Positions 33,001 to 43,947 of a stretch of 64,000 bases of DNA are shown here, piece after piece (the first letter of the stretch is position 1; every line of letters starts with the position of its first letter). The notes under the pieces are model-generated. The model did not search any database and was not told where the DNA came from. It worked only from the letters and a program-made list of their open reading frames with translations. Both the position numbers and the translations under genes were made by a program. This DNA comes from Episyrphus balteatus. Its lineage: Eukaryota; Arthropoda; Insecta; Diptera; Syrphidae. Location: positions 91,511,120 to 91,575,119 of the forward strand of contig NC_079136.1 in NCBI RefSeq assembly GCF_945859705.1, read 5' to 3'.

Positions 33001-36000
33001 TTTTATTTCAGGAGAGGTATTTCGGTGTTGTTGTTGTTGGATATTTTTTTCTTTGTTACACTCGCGATGGATTTGAGAGAATTAATTTTATTTTTGCATT
33101 TATTTATTTTATTTTTTTAAATTTGAATAGGGCTATTGATTTTTTTTTTTTTTATTATATTATTTTTTTCGGGGGAATTTTATTAAAAAATTTAGTTGAC
33201 ATAGAAAAAACACTATTGGACTATAAACAATTAGTGACACGAGACAACTTTTCTTTTCCGACGGGACAAGACTTAATACGTGCGATGCCGATGGGAGGCA
33301 GATCGGCACTCCAAATGCCGATGTAGAATATTCCGAGGAATTCGAATATTGTATTCACAATTCCGAAAAAAAATATTTTCACCCTTATAAAGAGACTTTT
33401 TTGTGACCACTTTTTTGAAAAATAGTAATTTTTTTATTTTTGTCCTGCCAAATTCGCACCCATAGAGGAAGGAATACCTAGAGAGCCGACTCGTACCCCC
33501 CTTACCTAAAACACCCGCAAATTTAATTTCAGATAATCTCTCTTATTTTTCTCTTGTTTTCCTATCTGTGAATACGTGTGAAAAGTACAATTCGTTTAAT
33601 ACCTTCCTTTCACCAGTAGATGTCCTCACAAATTTTGAATTTAAACATGATTTTGGTTTGTACATGAACTTGAATAGCTCAAATAGCTCACTCCAGACAC
33701 CCACCTTTCAATAAATATGTACAGAAATAAAAAAAAAAGGTTCGTGTTTTGAATTTATTATATTATTTTTTTATGAATTTATTTCCTACTGAGCACTTAA
33801 ATTGTTTTTAATTGTTTTGAGCTCAACTCCACAGTTGAATGTGTTGGTGCCATTTAAAATGCACGGGAAAACTACCACATATAAGCACTGTGGAGTTTTT
33901 CCTCTCATTGCAGCTTGTAGGGTGGAAGAGAAAAACCAACCGAAGTCGCGTCTCTAGGTATTCCTTCCTCTATGTTCGCACCCGTGTGCCGACAGAGGGT
34001 TAATAAAACCAAGAGACCGGTTGGCTTTGTTAATTATCTGAGTTAAAAAGTAGTAAATTCTTGGGGAAATAAAATAGGGTAGAGTTGCCTAATTCCGGCC
34101 GTCTCCAGTAGCCGGCCAACTTTCAGAAAAATCGTTATAACTAGTGATTTCGTAGGATTTATTCCAAATTTTTGCTCTTATGCTGTTCTTTTAAATGTAC
34201 CTCCTAAAATAACAATATTCTTATTATTCTTGTAATTCAGTTTTCTTAGAAAAAATAACTTTATGTGAAGTGATCCAATCGGGTATGGTTTTTTTTGTAA
34301 TTTTACTGCTGAAACCTACTATCGTAATTAGTGTTTTGTGGAAACAATTTCCGAGCTAATGCTTTGAAATGTTGTTTTTCTCATTAAATATATATTATTC
34401 TTCAAATAAAATAGTTTTTAAATAGAAAAAAGATGTGAATTTCGGTAACTTTAAGGGGGGCCGGAGATAGAACACAAAAAAATGCTTTGAAATTCAAGAG
34501 TTTCCTGTATTCGGCCCCCTTTTATTGATAAAAGTTAAAAAAATGGGGAAAAATAAATACATTTTTGAATCATTTGATGTTATAACTTATTAACAATCAA
34601 AATTGTTTCTAAATTTTAAAAACACAAACATTTAAATAAAAAACATTCAATTTATTTAAGCTTGACCTAATAAAGTCAGTGGCCGGAAATGGGACCTAGA
34701 TGGCCGAAAATAGGAAACAAAGGCCGGATTTAGGAGAATCGGACTTTTTTATACAAAAACTTAAACAAAATATTTTTGGGAAATATTATTAACTTTTTTT
34801 TAACCATACCGAAAAATTAATAAATAAAGTACATTTAATTTCAAGAATTATTCGAAAATGTTGATATTTGACGTTTCGGCTCCGTGAAGCCAGAACTGCG
34901 ACCTCAAAATTTTTGAACCAAATTTGTCTAATTCGTTTGTCCACCGTTTGTCCATGTTTGTCCACCCAAAATTTTCGTTTGTCCACCCTTCAAAAAAATT
35001 TTAGACCATTCTTTTTTTTATAGGAAGTCTGAAAAATGAAAAATCGTCTCAAACGCTCAAGTTTTGAGATAGAAGGATAAAACCAACTCTAATCGTTTGT
35101 CCACTTCGAGTTCTATATACATACCAAATATTATCGTTTTTCCACCCCCCGTTTATGAGCAATTCCAAAAACAAATTTTTTACTGAAATATTGAAATTCC
35201 CCTAAAATCCCCAAAAATCAATTTTTATCAAAAATTCAAACTGCTGTCGTTTGTCCACCTCGAATTCTTTACGTATACCAAAAATCATCATTTGTCCACC
35301 CTCTGTTTAGGAGATATTCCAAAAAGAATTTTTTTATAGCAACTCTCAAAAAAGTACTCATACACCACAGTGTACCTCTACTGAAAATTAAAAAGTCCTC
35401 AAAAATTATTATTTTTCAAAAATTCAAACGGCAATCGTTTGTCCACCTCGACAAATGTATACAAACAAAAAATCATCGTTTGTCCACCCTACGTTTAGGA
35501 GATATTCAAAAAACAAAATTTGTACTGAAAATTTCAAAGTCCCAAAAAATCTCCAAAAATTGACTTTTTTTCAAAATTTCAAATTTCTGTCATTTGTCCA
35601 CCTCGAGTTCTATACGTATGCCAAAAATTGTCCACGGGGGGTGGAAAAACGATAATATTTGGTATGTATATAGAACTCGAGGTGGACAAACGATTGCAGT
35701 TGGTTGGTTACACGTCTATTTCAAAATTTCAGCGTTTTAGACGATTTTTCATTTTTCAGACTTCCTATAAAAAAAAAAGAATTTGCTCTAAAATTTCTTT
35801 GAAGGGTGGACAAACGAAAATTTCTGGTGGACAAACGGTGGACAAACGAATTAGACAAATTTGGTTCAAAAATTTTGAGGTCGCAGTTCTGGCTTCACGG
35901 AGCTCTACCATACGTCTTCGAGTATGTAACTTTTTGGCATTTACAGATATTTAAATCCAAAAAATTAAGTGTGCACCAATTGAAAAAGCAATAAAGGTCG

Positions 36001-36972
36001 TTTTGAAGAAGAAGAAAATTTATCGGCACCCATTTGTGTTTGGTTAAGTTCTTCGTTGTCGTTTAAAGCTAAACAACGTTTATAAATAATAGCCTAAAAG
36101 TGGGTTTAAGACCAAAGTTGTAGTTTTGTGATGTAGGTAGGTATAATGCGACATAAGAAGTATTATTATTAGGAACTCACCCTTGTCACAATAAGGACAC
36201 AAGTGTTTATTTTTTGCGTTAAGAAGAGGCCTTTCTAATAATTTGATTGGTTTGCTTTGCTTGCAGCTTTTCAAATGATTGTTAAAATCCAATTCTTGTG
36301 AAAACCTAGCTCCACAATAAGCACAGTGATGAAGAATATTTACTTCTTCTTCAAGCACTTCATCATTTGAATCTGGTTCATCTTTCAATTCCGTTATTAA
36401 ATACTGAACAGTATGACTATCAGATGTAACGACTTCCTTTTCACACTGTCCCAACTCACTATAGCTTCCAGCAACTGTTTCGATGGGCTCTCTTTTAATA
36501 GATATTTGTCCCATATCGAAAACTGAGTGCACTGTTGTTATTTGGCCGAAAGATTCGTCGGCAGTCATTTGTGTTTGGTTAAGTTCTTGGTCGAATTGTT
36601 CAGAAATGTGTACTTCAGGTTCTACTTTTATGTGCAAAACAAATTCTGGTATGGTTTTTCTTTTATCGAGCATATTCCTTAGTATTTGGAATGAATTATT
36701 GCATTTTGTTTTAAACGAGTAGCAACGACTGATGTCATCGAAGCAGCCATGACAGACTTTTTGGGGCAGTTCATCGCTAACATCGAGCTTGTATAAATGA
36801 AATCCATGATTTTCAAAAGAATTACAAGAAATAAATGTAAATTTTGTACCTGTGTATCAAGAATATATTCTAGCATTTCAACAATTTTGTTGTCGTCATC
36901 ATCGTACATTGACAATAATTGTTCATTTTTCTCTAGACATGTTCGACAGGTTATACTGATTTCCTTAGCCAT
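27007..36972 (-). CDS. ZAD-type C2H2 zinc-finger protein (probable transcription factor)
   Basis: Four exons join in frame: 36972-36850, 36787-36181, 27589-27455 and 27392-27007, giving 416 residues. The N-terminus is a zinc-finger-associated domain (ZAD): CRTC at residues 9-12 and VCHGC encoded at the start of exon 2 supply the four zinc cysteines. ZADs mediate dimerisation in insect zinc-finger regulators. A linker rich in Glu and Asp follows, with IKREP- and LKDEP-type motifs; the IKREP form resembles sumoylation sites. Then come about six fingers: CAYCGARF, CPYCDKAF (split by the long intron), CPHCDLSF, CKDCGLVF, CKSCPKKF and CKFCGNGF, the first being C2HC. Intron 2 (27590-36180) is about 8.6 kb and hosts a piggyBac-like element, a LINE and foldbacks. 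I do not recognise a specific orthologue in this fast-evolving family. It is read on the minus strand from the ATG at 36972. Confidence 0.9.
28585..28955 (-). pseudogene. 3' fragment of a non-LTR retrotransposon
   Basis: Minus-strand translation gives TLEYAYQVWSPI, then ENVQRRFIRFALRSPPW and a stretch ending INLNTNPRSLRS. This is the region after the reverse transcriptase in LINE ORF2 proteins, where a VWSP-type phrase, IQRRF and RxLR motifs occur in this order. One internal stop and one frame change are present. The upstream edge is cut by the MITE at 28956-29118. The sequence differs from the LINE at 29.7-32.7 kb, so it is a second element. Confidence 0.65.
28956..29118. mobile_element. 163-bp foldback MITE (AAGCGGCCCATAGACAC)
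   Basis: AAGCGGCCCATAGACACGAC at the left and GTGTCTATGGGCCGCTT at the right are inverse. GTGTGCACACTTGTGCGC and its relatives fill the arms. It is inserted at the broken edge of the LINE fragment. Confidence 0.83.
29125..29575. repeat. Degenerate short tandem repeat (GAATGAAAAAACTATCG)
   Basis: The word GAATGAAAAAACTATCGT recurs about ten times at a spacing of roughly 33 bases, alternating with AAGAAAACTATTT. It begins with a CATT tetranucleotide run (TTCATTCATTCATTC). This is a minisatellite in the zinc-finger gene's intron. Confidence 0.83.
29747..32714 (-). mobile_element. Non-LTR retrotransposon (LINE), 5'-truncated or degraded, with poly-A tail
   Basis: The minus strand carries an endonuclease-reverse transcriptase reading frame and ends in a 19-base A run (T run at 29747-29765 on plus). 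LTRs are absent. The first recognisable coding sequence starts at about 32714; I could not find the 5' end or an upstream ORF1. The endonuclease plus poly-A structure places it in the Jockey/CR1/I range of LINE clades; I cannot say which without alignment. It is inserted in the piggyBac-like element. Confidence 0.88.
29826..32714 (-). pseudogene. Broken LINE ORF2: AP endonuclease plus reverse transcriptase
   Basis: The frame opens near 32714 with NIRGLRSN and LALGETQI, the start of an APE-type endonuclease. It breaks at 32466-32435, then continues with YRSPNLDSN, ITGDFNVHNSSW and SDHCVISA (catalytic GDFN and SDH). The reverse transcriptase follows: VPKKGESSSPSNYRPIALTS, QYGFRSNRST, ALDISKAFDRVWH and AGVPQGSVLSP. 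A frameshift near 30745 lies between PQGSVLSP and the FADD catalytic motif. The C-terminal part has IWAGAP and ends near the phrase RMWN, where a second frameshift at about 29950 moves the last 40 residues into another frame ending at 29826. With at least three breaks it cannot encode active enzyme. Confidence 0.9.
33461..33974. mobile_element. 514-bp MITE with 8-bp target duplication (hAT-like), nested
   Basis: The ends are CATAGAGGAAGGAATACCTA and its inverse. TTCGCACC flanks both ends (33453-33460 and 33975-33982). Removing the element rejoins the subterminal sequence of the piggyBac-like host into the same CACACGGGTGCGAATTTGG word seen at the host's other end, which confirms the insertion. 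Confidence 0.87.
34879..35903. mobile_element. 1.0 kb foldback with repeated CGTTTGTCCACC motif
   Basis: The arms run from GCTCCGTGAAGCCAGAACTG at the left to the inverse CAGTTCTGGCTTCACGGAGC at the right. Within the left two thirds, the word TCGTTTGTCCACC plus CTCGAGTTCTATAC recurs about every 150-190 bases, so the element also holds tandem repeats. It lies in the zinc-finger gene's long intron. Confidence 0.86.
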
Positions 36973-37252
36973 TTTGCATTTTTTTTATTAAAGAATGTTA
37001 TGTTTTAGATGTTTATTTTTAATTCAGTTAACGACAAAATTCTGTTATTATTTTCTAATTTACAATTTCATTCAATCAATTTGGACTATTTTTGTATGGA
37101 GGATTGTAATTGTTGTAACTGTCAATTTCACCTGTTGACAACAAGTTTTAACTTTTCAAAGTTGTTATTACTTGTGTTTATAAAACAAGAACTAGAATGA
37201 AGGGGGTTGTAAGAGCACATTTTAAATTAGGAAATCTATGAATAGTGAATAT

Positions 37253-37392
37253 TAGCTGCGCTCCTTTGGAAATATTTATCTACTTTTTAGTACTTAAAAC
37301 TACTTTGAATTACTTTTGCTATACTGAAAAAGTAGTTCAAAGCAGCTTTAAGTACTAAAAAGTAGATAAATATTTCCAAAGGAACGCAGCTA
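37253..37392. mobile_element. 138-bp palindromic MITE (AGCTGCGTTCC family), copy 2
   Basis: Same near-perfect hairpin as at 3849-3986, here starting AGCTGCGCTCCTTTGGAAAT. It lies about 280 bases upstream of the zinc-finger gene's start codon. Confidence 0.85.
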
Positions 37393-37396
37393 TTAT

Positions 37397-37640
37397 AGCC
37401 TAGTACGCAGCTGAAGCGAAACAAAAAATTTAAAATCTCCAAAGTCAACAGCAAACATGTTAACGAAATAATACCATCGGGTATAGCAAAGTAAAAATAA
37501 TAAAAATACAAATCAAAAAGTTCAAGAAAAAACACCAGAAAATAAGTTTTAAAGCAAAAACAAAAAAAAAAAAAATAATTTCGTTCAAGATTTAAAACTT
37601 TCAAAAACTTAAGCCCAAAGAAATCTCCGGGCTAAACAAC
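37397..37640. repeat. Single arm of the AGCCTAGTACGCAGCTGAAG family
   Basis: The sequence starts CCTAGTACGCAGCTGAAGCG directly after the palindromic MITE and keeps the family's inner words (AATACCATCGGGTATAGC, similar to 9960). No right arm was found. Confidence 0.6.
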
Positions 37641-37796
37641 CAAGCACAAAGGGCTAAGGTGTTGTTGTATTTAACATGTAAATTGCTTCGTTCGGTTGTA
37701 ATAAAAAACACACCTCTGTGGCCCGTTCTTTTATTAAATAAAGTTAACTTTGGTTGTTGTGTCAAAAAAATCTTTGTAGCTATTTCGTCGCCTCAG

Positions 37797-38004
37797 TGCC
37801 AGTTGTACAAACGTGGGTCAGCCTTGGTTCAGGAATTTAACCCGCCGATTTCGGCGGATTAGCTGCGGGTCAACTTCGGTTCAAGCATGAATGTGGCTAT
37901 TTTTACATATATGGACCTTGAACCAGTGTTAAAACTCATCTTTACTACAGATTTCACAAGATAAAAGTTGCTGATCCACGGATTAAATATTTGTACAACT
38001 GGCC
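37797..38004. mobile_element. 208-bp foldback MITE (GCCAGTTGTACAAA family)
   Basis: GCCAGTTGTACAAACGTGGG at the left and ATTTGTACAACTGGCCC at the right are inverted. The interior has GGTTCAGGAATTTAACCCGC. Related sequence is at 10376-10975 and 40352-40540. Confidence 0.78.
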
Positions 38005-38005
38005 C

Positions 38006-39564
38006 TAAATAAAATATTGTCGTATGTGCAAAATTGAGGTTTTGAGATTTGAATGCAGTTTTGCTAATTGATTTTTTCTCCTTCATTCTGTGAAATCCGT
38101 TTTTCGATATCTGTATCCGTTTCCGAAATAATCGCTATGCATTTTGTCGTATGTGTAGGTTTACAAACATTTTCAGTAGCTTTTTGTCGTAAGTGCACAG
38201 AAAACGTGCACATACGACAAAAATTATCACATACTACAATTTTTTCATACAAATCTGTTTTTCTTAGTTCGGTAAATAATTGTGGTATGTGCTGTTTTGC
38301 AACACATACAACAATATTTTACTGGAATTTCAGTAAACGTTTGTCGTTTGTCCCATAAGGAAATACACTGACGAGTGTAATTTCAGTTGCAATCAAGATG
38401 TCGAGCAGGTCGGGCGAGTCGACCTGTGCCAAGTTTATCCGAGGAGCTTTATGCTCTATTTGCATACAAATTGCATAAAATTGTGGTTTTATGATTTTAT
38501 TAATTTAGCATACGTAACGAAATATTGGAAGATGAATTCTTTGATGCCGATCCTTTAGGTTCCCCCAATGTTTCGAATCCAGTGACAATGAAAACTTGGC
38601 CCTACGAAATTTGTATGAAGCTTTTATCATGCTATCTTAAAACTGTAATAATTTTAATTCAACTTGAAAAGTAATGCCGACTTTTCACGAGTCGATTTTA
38701 GCCGCACGATATGTCGGTCGACTTGGATTTTTCTATGGGGATTTGTCACTTTAGTCGCCTGCGACTTACGTTCACTCGGGTCGAAAAGCTTAGCCACACG
38801 GCAAAAATCGACTCGTGAAAAGTCCCCATAACTTAATTTTAGTAAACTGATGTGATCTCATTAGTTCTAAAATTGCTTTAAAAATAATGTACCTTTTATT
38901 TTTTTTTTTCTATTTATGTGATTTTATCTTTAGGAAAGAATTTTGTTGTGAAGTCAATAACCCATAGTAATATACCTACCCGAATTAAGCGAAACCTCTA
39001 TTTTAACAAAAAATAAAACATACATCTTACTTCCAATTTAAAAAAGTTCTATCATTTTATAGGTGAACTGCTTCTAAACCAATTGTTTAGAAGTTAGATG
39101 TAGGTATGTTATTTTACCATTGATGTTTTTGTTAAAATCGAGTTTTGCTAAACTCGGGTTATTACCAAGAGCCAATGTGATTTTAAAAAGTTAATAAATT
39201 AACGTTAGTTATTTGTTTTTCGCGTTGAATTTAACGCTATTTGTCGTATGTCGCAAACAAGTGTCGAATAAAACTTTGCTTATTTTTGTCGTATGTGTCA
39301 TCAAATTGTCGTATGTGTTTGGCTAACAAATAGTTTCTGTGAAAACGTAACATACGACATCGGCATATTGGAGAAAATTGACTATTATTTGTTTCTGGAT
39401 TGGAATATTTAAATAATTCTAACATAATTCAATAGACAAATATTTTCTGTATATGTCATGATATTTCTAAAAAAATTCACCGTACAGTTTTCGAGAAAAA
39501 AAATTGGAACTTTAATTGCGTTTTCCCAAAAGTAGCCGAATGTAACATACGACATTATTTTATT
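38006..39564. mobile_element. 1.56 kb foldback with many GTCGTATGT motifs
   Basis: AATAAAATATTGTCGTATGT at the left matches ACATACGACATTATTTTATT at the right. The word GTCGTATGT or its inverse ACATACGAC occurs at least ten times inside, clustered near 38140-38350 and 39240-39360. A different foldback is nested at 38673-38828. No gene was seen. Confidence 0.75.
38673..38828. mobile_element. Foldback MITE (GCCGACTTTTCACGAGTCGA), nested
   Basis: GCCGACTTTTCACGAGTCGA begins the left arm and TCGACTCGTGAAAAGTC ends the right. It is the same family as 10575-10930. Confidence 0.82.
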
Positions 39565-39965
39565 GAGGCGACGATTTGTTTTTGTTAGATTTTGTTAGAA
39601 AATTTCAACTTTGATCTAGGAACGTATAATGTTAATTCTGTTATCGAACACGAACACGCACACAATCAACAAAATATACCTATTCCTTTTTTTCTTCAAT
39701 TTTTAAATTCATTTCCTCGAAAAAATATAAGGGAGTCATAAAAACTCATGCTAAAATTAAAAATTTTAATTAACTCATCGGTGTGAAAGAGATTCCCGTA
39801 CATTTTGCACGTGAAAGGTGGAACTACTTAATCGCTCGTGAAGCAAAACTTTCCACTTTTTTTCTCCAACATTGTTGACAGGAACGCGTTCACGGGTGAA
39901 CACAAAATACCAATTTGTATGGATTAACGACTTTCTTCACAAGTGTGTACCAGGTTTTGAGCTTA

Positions 39966-40163
39966 TACTATGTTTCCACCTACGCTAAATCCGAGATTTA
40001 GCTAAGTAGATTTAGAATAAATCTCGAGATTAATTTTAAATCTACTTCGCTAAATCTCAGATTTGGGTTCAGCTACTTTCAATCCGAGATTTAGAATAAA
40101 ACTCGAGATTTATGCTAAATCTACTTCGCTAAATCTCGGATTTAGGGTAGGTGGAAACGTAGT
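39966..40163. mobile_element. 200-bp foldback MITE (GTTTCCACCTACGCTAAAT)
   Basis: GTTTCCACCTACGCTAAATC at the left and GATTTAGGGTAGGTGGAAAC at the right are inverted. AATCCGAGATTTAG-type words repeat through the interior, giving several alternative stems. Confidence 0.8.
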
Positions 40164-40275
40164 ATTATTTGTCTCAAGGTTGTTCATATTTTTAGTGAAA
40201 AAAAAATCTGAAAAAAAGTTGCTTCCTAATTTCAAAATGCACGCTTCAAAATGCGATGACAACAACAATAGATAA

Positions 40276-40540
40276 CAATTTTGCTTCTATAATGCTTTAC
40301 AGAAGCAATAATTGCATCTGTAAAGCTTTATAGAACAAAAATTGTTTGTCGGGTGTTGCACAAATATTTATCTTCTGAAATCGGTGGTAAAAGCTGAGGT
40401 TTAGCACTGGTTCAAGATCCATACATGTTAAAATAGCTAAATCCAAGCTTGAACCAAAGTTAACCCACAGCTAATCCACCGAAATCTTTGAATTAATTCG
40501 TGAACCGAGGCTGATCCACGTTTGTACAACTGGCCCTTAG
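40276..40540. repeat. 80-bp palindrome (copy 3) next to a GCCAGTTGTACAAA-family relic
   Basis: TTCTATAATGCTTTACAGAA and TCTGTAAAGCTTTATAGAAC (40276-40352) belong to the TATAAAGCTTTACAG family. The rest, to 40540, ends GTTTGTACAACTGGCCC and matches the element at 37797-38004, so the small palindrome has probably inserted into it. Confidence 0.65.
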
Positions 40541-40619
40541 GTTGTGCACCATGTACATAGTTTTTGTCAAAAAATTCCCTCAAAAGCAAGTTTTTCAAAA
40601 AAAAAAAATGTAGGTACAT

Positions 40620-40855
40620 TGGGTCTTTGTATATAAAATCTATAGTACTATCATGAAAAAAAGCAGCGCCACCAAAAAAGTAAGCGAGCGAACGAACTAA
40701 AAACTATGTCAAATTTCAAACAGAAATGTATATCTCATCTCCTTACTCTCATTATTAAATTCGATCTAAGCGCCCTCGGGACCACTCAGGTAGCGAACAA
40801 ACTAAAAAATTTCACTTCATGATAGTACTATAGATTTTATATACAAAGCACTGTG
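40620..40855. mobile_element. 230-bp foldback MITE upstream of Mcm2
   Basis: CTTTGTATATAAAATCTATA with AGTACTATCATGAA at the left is matched by its exact inverse at the right. It ends about 310 bases before the Mcm2 start codon. Confidence 0.85.
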
Positions 40856-41167
40856 TTAAGTAAAATTCTTCAGTTTTTTTCTTTATCCGATAGTTTGTCA
40901 TCACTTATTATTACTTTCAACCGCTATCAGCGCTCCACTTTCCCACCAGGTAAATAAGTAAATGTCACAATTTTGCCGCCAAAACAACCGCTACCATCTG
41001 CATTTTGGATTTGTTGATATATTCGAAATTTGTGAATTTTCTTATCCACAAATTAATTATTTTATTTTAAAGTTTCATTCGATAAGATAACCAAATTCAA
41101 TAATTTATATTATAAATATAATTTTTTTGATTAAATATTTCTTACACTTCACATACAAACTATAAAT

Positions 41168-43947
41168 ATGTCGGTAAGTAAAATGCAACAATTTTTTTTC
41201 CAACAAAACCCCATCAAAATTTCCATTTCAGGACCCACTAAGTTCTCCACCTCCAGCAACACCCAGCGACGCTATCGAGCGTCGTGATTTGCGTGCAGCT
41301 ATGACCTCTCCCGTTGGTGACTTTGAACCATTCGAAAATGAAGACGAAATCCTCGGCGATCATACAATTCGCGATGAAGAAGAGGAAGATGGCGAAGAAC
41401 TCTTCGGCGACAACATGGAAAATGATTATCGACCAATGCCCGAATTAGATCGCTACGATCCAAATCTCCTCGACGACGAAGAGGATTACGATGATTTGTC
41501 TCAAGGAGAACGTCGCGAAGCCGAGGCGGAAATGCGTCGTCGTGATCGTGCACAAGGAATTCATCGTGATGATCGTGATTTAGTCTTCGATGACGACGAA
41601 GACGATGATGCCGGCCCTCGAGCTAAACGTCGTGCTGGCGAAAAAGCTGCAATCGGTGAGGTTGAAGAAGATGTCGAAATGGTAGAATCGATTGAAAATC
41701 TCGAAGATACCAAAGGACACTCAACTAAAGAGTGGGTTTCAATGTTGGGTCCAAGAACAGAAATTGCCAATCGTTTCCAAAGTTTCTTACGTACATTTGT
41801 TGATGAACGAGGTGCTTACACATATCGTGATCGCATTCGACGAATGTGCGAACAAAATAAGTCTTCTTTTGTAGTGTCTTACACTGATTTGGCTAACAAA
41901 GAACATGTTTTGGCTTATTTTCTACCCGAAGCACCTTTTCAAATGTTGGAGATATTTGACAAAGTTGCCAAAGAAATGGTATTGAGTATATTTCCAACTT
42001 ATGAGCGTGTTACCACAGAAATTCATGTTCGTATCTCAGAGTTGCCACTGATTGAAGAACTTCGTACTTTTAGAAAACTTCATTTGAATCAATTGGTTCG
42101 AACTCTGGGTGTTGTTACATCAACAACTGGAGTAATGCCACAATTGTCAGTCATCAAATATGATTGTGTCAAGTGTGGTTATGTTCTTGGTCCATTTGTT
42201 CAGTCTCAAAATTCAGAGGTTAAGCCTGGTTCATGTCCAGAATGTCAAAGTATGGGTCCGTTCTCTATTAACATGGAACAGACACTCTATCGAAACTATC
42301 AAAAGATCACTTTGCAAGAATCACCTGGTCGAATTCCAGCTGGTCGTATTCCCAGAAGCAAAGATGTTATTCTCTTGGCTGATCTGTGTGATCTATGCAA
42401 GCCTGGAGATGAATTAGAAGTAACTGGTATATATACCAATAATTATGATGGTTCACTTAATACCGATCAAGGATTTCCAGTGTTTGCCACTGTGATTATT
42501 GCCAATCATGTTGTGGTGAAGGATAGTAAGCAAGTTGTACAGTCGTTGACAGACGAAGATATTGTCACTATCCAAAAGTTAAGTAAGGATCCGAAAATTG
42601 CCGAACGCATTATTACCAGCATAGCTCCATCTATCTATGGACATGATTATATCAAGCGAGCTTTGGCATTGGCTTTGTTTGGAGGAGAATCTAAGAATCC
42701 TGGAGATAAGCACAAGGTTCGTGGGGATATTAATTTGCTTATATGTGGAGATCCTGGAACAGCAAAGTCGCAGTTTCTTAAATATGTAGAGAAAATTGCT
42801 CCCAGAGCGGTTTTCACAACTGGTCAGGGTGCCAGTGCTGTCGGTTTGACAGCTTACGTACGAAGGAATCCAGTATCTAAGGAATGGACACTGGAAGCGG
42901 GAGCATTAGTCTTAGCTGATCAAGGTGTTTGTTTGATTGATGAATTCGACAAAATGAACGATCAAGATCGGACATCAATTCACGAAGCTATGGAACAGCA
43001 ATCGATTTCGATATCGAAAGCTGGCATAGTAACTTCTCTACAAGCTCGTTGTACAGTAATTGCTGCTGCCAATCCAATTGGTGGGCGTTATGATCCCAGT
43101 TTAACATTCTCTGAGAATGTAAATCTATCGGAACCGATTCTATCACGTTTTGATGTTCTTTGTGTTGTTAAAGATGAATTTGATCCAATGAAGGACGAGC
43201 ATTTGGCAAAGTTTGTTGTTAGTTCGCATATAAGGCATCATCCGTCGAGTGAGGAAGTTCACGATGAGACACGGGCCAGTGGTATTGATGAGATTCCACA
43301 AGAAGTTCTTCGTCAGTATATTGTCTATTCTAAGGAGAATGTGCGTCCTAAACTAACTGTAAGTTAAAATAAAATTTGTATCTTTAGGTTTCTTTCTTTG
43401 ATTTTTTTTTTTTTCTTTCTAGAATATCGATGAAGATAAAATTGCAAAAATGTACTCGCAACTGCGACAAGAATCTTTTGCTACTGGCTCTTTACCAATC
43501 ACAGTACGTCACATTGAAAGTGTCATTCGAATGTCTGAGGCTCATGCACGAATGCATTTGCGTGAGAATGTTCAAGAATCCGATGTTAACATGGCCATAC
43601 GTATGATGTTGGAGAGCTTCATTGAAGCACAAAAATTCAGTGTTATGAAAAAGATGCAGAATACATTCCAGAGATTCTTGTCATTCCAGAAAGACTATTC
43701 GGAGTTACTGTTCTTTGTACTGCGTCAATTGACTTTGGATCAATTGGCCTATATTCGATGTAAGGAAGGACCCAATGCAACTCATGTTGAGATCATGGAA
43801 CGTGATTTTCTTGATCGTGCTAAGCAATTGAATATTGAAAATATTAAGGAATTCTATCAATCGGATGTTTTCAAAAATAATGGGTTCTCATATGATCCAA
43901 AGAGGAGGATAATTTTACAAATCGTTCAAGGAGGTGTTACAGATTGA
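41168..43947 (+). CDS. Mcm2: DNA replication licensing factor MCM2
   Basis: Three exons join in frame: 41168-41173 (only Met-Ser), 41232-43358 and 43423-43947, giving 885 residues, close to Drosophila Mcm2. MCM2 is one of six subunits of the replicative MCM2-7 helicase, loaded on origins in G1. The acidic N-terminal tail (DEEEEDGEELFGD and similar) is the histone H3-H4-binding and regulatory part. A C4 zinc finger has cysteines at 314, 317, 337 and 340. The AAA+ core has Walker A GDPGTAKS at 508-515, Walker B LIDEFD at 570-575 and the arginine finger SRFD. The C-terminus is a winged-helix region. The two-codon first exon ends in a GTAAGT donor. AATAAA lies at 44129-44134, about 180 bases past the stop. 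Confidence 0.98.

Larger units (their letters stand above)
29619..33999. mobile_element. piggyBac-like element with TTAA flanks, host to a LINE and a MITE
   Basis: TTAA at 29615-29618 and 34000-34003 borders inverted ends CCTTCTGTAGGCACAC and, on the opposite strand at the right, CCCTCTGTCGGCACAC. The subterminal word CACACGGGTGCGAATTTGG occurs at both sides. Of the 4381 bp, about 3 kb is a LINE inserted on the minus strand and 514 bp is a hAT-like MITE, so the original element was under 1 kb and non-autonomous. It lies in the long intron of the zinc-finger gene. Confidence 0.78.

Noticed and set aside
32879..33326. 143-codon plus-strand frame rich in Phe and Ile
   Set aside because: It reads through T-rich DNA of the piggyBac-like host element; the hydrophobic run comes from T runs, not a real membrane protein.
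34081..34760. Possible element bounded by CCGGCC words
   Set aside because: The terminal words (AATTCCGGCCGTC and AGGCCGGATTTAGG) match only partly and no target duplication was found.
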